Positions 61,258-64,000 of a DNA stretch of 64,000 bases are shown here, piece by piece. How positions within the stretch are numbered: position 1 is the first letter of the stretch; each line of letters begins with the position of its first letter. A program made the position numbers and the translations under genes. The stretch is from NCBI GenBank assembly GCA_947627155.1, contig CANQUX010000003.1:1-64000 (forward strand), in the 5' to 3' direction. Under the pieces are notes generated by a model that was not told where the DNA came from, searched no databases, and worked only from the letters and a program-made list of their open reading frames with translations. Origin of the DNA: an uncultured Alphaproteobacteria bacterium (GTDB taxonomy: Bacteria; Pseudomonadota; Alphaproteobacteria; CAAHEQ01; UBA3637).

Positions 61258-61927
61258 ACGCAGAACTTTATATCATTATACTTTGTGTCCTTTTTCGCGA
61301 AAAGTGCGTTTGTTACTGTTTGAAAAAGGGCTTCCTTACGGGATGATTTTTGAAACGCCGTGGGCACGTCGTCCGGAGTTTTTAAAACTGAATCCGTTCG
61401 GGGAAGTGCCTGTTTTAATTGAACCGGACGGACATATTTTAACCGATCATGTGGCCATTTGCGAATATGTGAATGAAATTAAAACGCAGCCGGATTTGTT
61501 AAGTGAAACACCGCGCGGACGTGCCGAAGTGCGTCGGCTGACAAACTTGTTTGATACGGCTTTTTATACCGATGTGTTTAAGCCGCTTGTCGGTGAACGG
61601 GTTTTTAAAGCATTAAGACGACTGGGAACACCTGATGCGGGTTTAATTCGCATCGGACGGGAAAATTTAAAGCGCTATATGGGCTATGTTGATTGGCTTG
61701 CGGCACGGCGGAGTTATTTGGGCGGCAGAAATTTATCAATGGCCGATTTGGGTATTGCCGCGCATTTATCTATTTTGGATTATTTGGGTGAAATTGATTG
61801 GAAACAATATCCCGATGCGCGTGAATGGTACGGGCGCTTGAAATCAAGGCAGTCATTCGGATCGTTACTCAATGATAAATTGGCAGGCATTATGCCGTCG
61901 GATACATATGCCGATTTGGATTTTTGA
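61250..61927 (+). CDS. Glutathione S-transferase family protein
   Basis: LYHYTLCPFSRKVRLLLFEKGLPYGMIFETPWARRPEFLKLNPFGEVPVL. Confidence 0.9.
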   Translation: MTERRTLYHYTLCPFSRKVRLLLFEKGLPYGMIFETPWARRPEFLKLNPFGEVPVLIEPDGHILTDHVAICEYVNEIKTQPDLLSETPRGRAEVRRLTNLFDTAFYTDVFKPLVGERVFKALRRLGTPDAGLIRIGRENLKRYMGYVDWLAARRSYLGGRNLSMADLGIAAHLSILDYLGEIDWKQYPDAREWYGRLKSRQSFGSLLNDKLAGIMPSDTYADLDF

Positions 61928-62063
61928 TTATTTAATGCGCTGGTTCAAATGAATAACTTTCTCAAAGGTATTTTTTTGAATCTGAAAACACTTTTTACTT
62001 TACTTTTGCGGTTAAGTTTTGATATAATAAACAAAGAAGTAAATTTATAAGCGGAGTGTTTTT

Positions 62064-62474
62064 ATGAAACAAACAATCAGAATATTTTTAGGCGTTTTCG
62101 GTTTATTCCTGTTAAGTGCCTGTGGCAGTGACGGGCAGCATATGTATTATTGGGAACGTCCGAACACGGGCGCCGTTTGGTTTGCCCGCGATCATAACGA
62201 ATGTTTGGCGGCCGCCGATATGTGGCCGTATGAATGGCCGGGTATGCCGTGGGGCTGGGGGGTGCCCAAAAAATTGGAGTTGCGGTTTGATAACGATTCG
62301 GATCATGGTATTTGGGCACAATTCGTACCGTTTCCGGGAGCACAGCCGGTTCATGTGAATTCGGTTGCTGCCGATTGGTCAATGTCTTATGATGCTTATG
62401 AAGAATGCATGGAGGCACGCAACTATACGCAACGGCGACCGGTAAAAGCCGATCCGCAGGTGTTTTATCAATAA
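62064..62474 (+). CDS. Small Trp-rich lipoprotein
   Basis: Signal peptide and lipobox FLLSACGSDG; Trp-rich WPYEWPGMPWGWGVPKK. Confidence 0.7.
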   Translation: MKQTIRIFLGVFGLFLLSACGSDGQHMYYWERPNTGAVWFARDHNECLAAADMWPYEWPGMPWGWGVPKKLELRFDNDSDHGIWAQFVPFPGAQPVHVNSVAADWSMSYDAYEECMEARNYTQRRPVKADPQVFYQ

Positions 62475-62501
62475 AAACAGGCAATTTTTGAAAGGAAATT
62501 A

Positions 62502-63668
62502 ATGCTTCAAAAACAAAAAAAAAGTCAGCCGAAAATGGTTATTGCCCAAGTATTGCCGGCTTTAAAGCAAGGCGGTGCGGAACGCGGTACGATTGAAATT
62601 GCATCGGCGCTTCAAAAAGAGCATATCGAAAATTATGTTATTTCTTCCGGCGGGTCTATGGTCAAAGAATTAGCACAAATTGGTGTAGAACATATTACGC
62701 TGCCGATGCAAACAAAAAATCCGTTTAAAATTTGGAAAAATGCCAAGTTGTTGGAAGCGGTTTTGAAAAAGAAAAAAATTACATTGGTACATGTGGGGTC
62801 TCGGGCACCGGCTTGGTCGGTTAAACTGGCCTGTCATCGGCTGAATATTCCTTACATAGCAACTTTTCACGGGTTATACGGATTAAGTCCGAAAGTGTTA
62901 AAAAAGCCTTATAATCGGGTGATGACACAAGGAAAAGTTGTGATTGCCGTTTCCCGTTTTGTGGAAAAGCACATTATTGAACAATACGGCATAACGCCTC
63001 AAAAAGTGCGCTGTATTCCCTGTGGTGCCGATATGAAACAGTTCAATCGGGAAAATATATCCGAAACCGCATTAAATCAGCTTATGAAAAAATATCATAT
63101 TTCTCAAAATAAGCCGATTGTTGTTTTAGTCGGAAGATTATCGCCGATTAAAGGGCATCTCCTGTTGTTAAATGCCATTCGGCAAATGAAAAATCAAAAT
63201 TTTACACTTCTCTTTATCGGTGGTAATCCGAAAGGGGATTATGAGGAAAAATTACGGGTTGCTTTACATCAATTACCCTCTTCCGTTGATTTTCATATGT
63301 TTGCATTAAGCAGTGATCAAATGCCGTTGGGATATGCTTTGGCAGATATTTGCGTGCAACCCACATTGGTACCGGAAACATTCGGGTGCAGTATGCTTGA
63401 AGCACAAGCAATGGGCTGTGTGGTTGTGGCAGCGGCTCACGGCGGTGCACTTGAATTGATTGATGCGGGAAAAACCGGTTTTCTTTTTCAACCGGGAGAT
63501 GTGAACGCTTTGGCAATGCGGTTAGATGCAGTTTTGAATTTAACGCCGCATAAGAGAAAGCAAATCGGAGAAAAAGCCAAAAAAGCGGCGCGGAGTAATT
63601 ATTCCATTCAAAAAATGTGTGATAAAACAATTGCGGTTTATCGAGAGGTTTTGGGAATTAAGTCATGA
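62502..63668 (+). CDS. Glycosyltransferase family 4 protein
   Basis: VLPALKQGGAERGTIEIASAL...VVLVGRLSPIKGHLLLLNAI...PETFGCSMLEAQAMGCVVVAAAHGGALELI. Confidence 0.93.
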   Translation: MLQKQKKSQPKMVIAQVLPALKQGGAERGTIEIASALQKEHIENYVISSGGSMVKELAQIGVEHITLPMQTKNPFKIWKNAKLLEAVLKKKKITLVHVGSRAPAWSVKLACHRLNIPYIATFHGLYGLSPKVLKKPYNRVMTQGKVVIAVSRFVEKHIIEQYGITPQKVRCIPCGADMKQFNRENISETALNQLMKKYHISQNKPIVVLVGRLSPIKGHLLLLNAIRQMKNQNFTLLFIGGNPKGDYEEKLRVALHQLPSSVDFHMFALSSDQMPLGYALADICVQPTLVPETFGCSMLEAQAMGCVVVAAAHGGALELIDAGKTGFLFQPGDVNALAMRLDAVLNLTPHKRKQIGEKAKKAARSNYSIQKMCDKTIAVYREVLGIKS

Positions 63669-64000
63669 AAAAAACACCGAATAAAGAAATTGAAAAATTT
63701 GAAAAAGAACGGTTAAGTCAGTTGGAACGAATTGCCAATCATATTGAAAAAATCCGGTTGGGAGAATATGTGGAAATGATGAATCGTCCCGGACGGCTTA
63801 TTTGGACAAACTTGTTAATCGGTATATCGCGCGGGGTAGGTTTAACGGTGGGCGCTACGCTTGTTATTGCTGTTTTGTTTAAGATTCTTTCGGCGTTAAT
63901 TGCCATGAATATTCCGTATTTAACGGATTTGTTGCAAGATGTGGTGCAAATTATTAAAGAGGTGCCGGGGGGCAATGCTTTGCCTGTGCCTAATGAATCA
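63665..64000 (+). CDS. DUF5665-like membrane protein (truncated by window end)
   Basis: MKKTPNKEIEKFEKERLSQLERIANHIEKIRLGEYVEMMNRPGRLIWTNLLIGISRGVGLTVGATLVIAVLFKIL; ORF open at 64000. Confidence 0.7.
   Translation, partial: MKKTPNKEIEKFEKERLSQLERIANHIEKIRLGEYVEMMNRPGRLIWTNLLIGISRGVGLTVGATLVIAVLFKILSALIAMNIPYLTDLLQDVVQIIKEVPGGNALPVPNES

Overview
This 64 kb window is an AT-leaning chromosomal segment from a Gram-negative bacterium, most likely an uncultured alphaproteobacterium judging from gene order and protein sequences. Most of it is core housekeeping: merR-ihfA-fabH-plsX-rpmF, ligA-recN-bamD, a GTP-type pckG, tRNA-Trp-secE-nusG-rplKAJL-rpoBC, carD, anmK-plsC-ydcF-ftsX-ftsE, miaB-phoH-ybeY-corC-mtaB-ftsY, rpsB-tsf, and cdsA-rseP-bamA-skp-lpxD-fabZ-lpxA-lpxI-lpxB. 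The accessory content is two related cassettes, A at about 130-1975 and B at about 47040-49540. Each has (i) a near-consensus promoter driving a ~200-nt, strongly conserved multi-hairpin RNA that ends in an intrinsic terminator, (ii) a 34-aa small ORF, (iii) a type IV prepilin-like protein with a swapped middle stalk (Thr-rich in A, Cys-rich EGF-like in B) and a C-type-lectin-like C-terminus, and (iv) palindromic repeats. The last ~90 bp of both prepilin-like genes look like the variable region of a diversity-generating retroelement (DGR): conserved edges, a mosaic of divergent codons nearly all ending in C, and a GC hairpin downstream of B. No reverse transcriptase or template repeat is in the window, so diversification would have to act in trans. 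Cassette B lies inside three nested inverted-repeat pairs. All DGR and mobility statements are inference from sequence and no database search was run.
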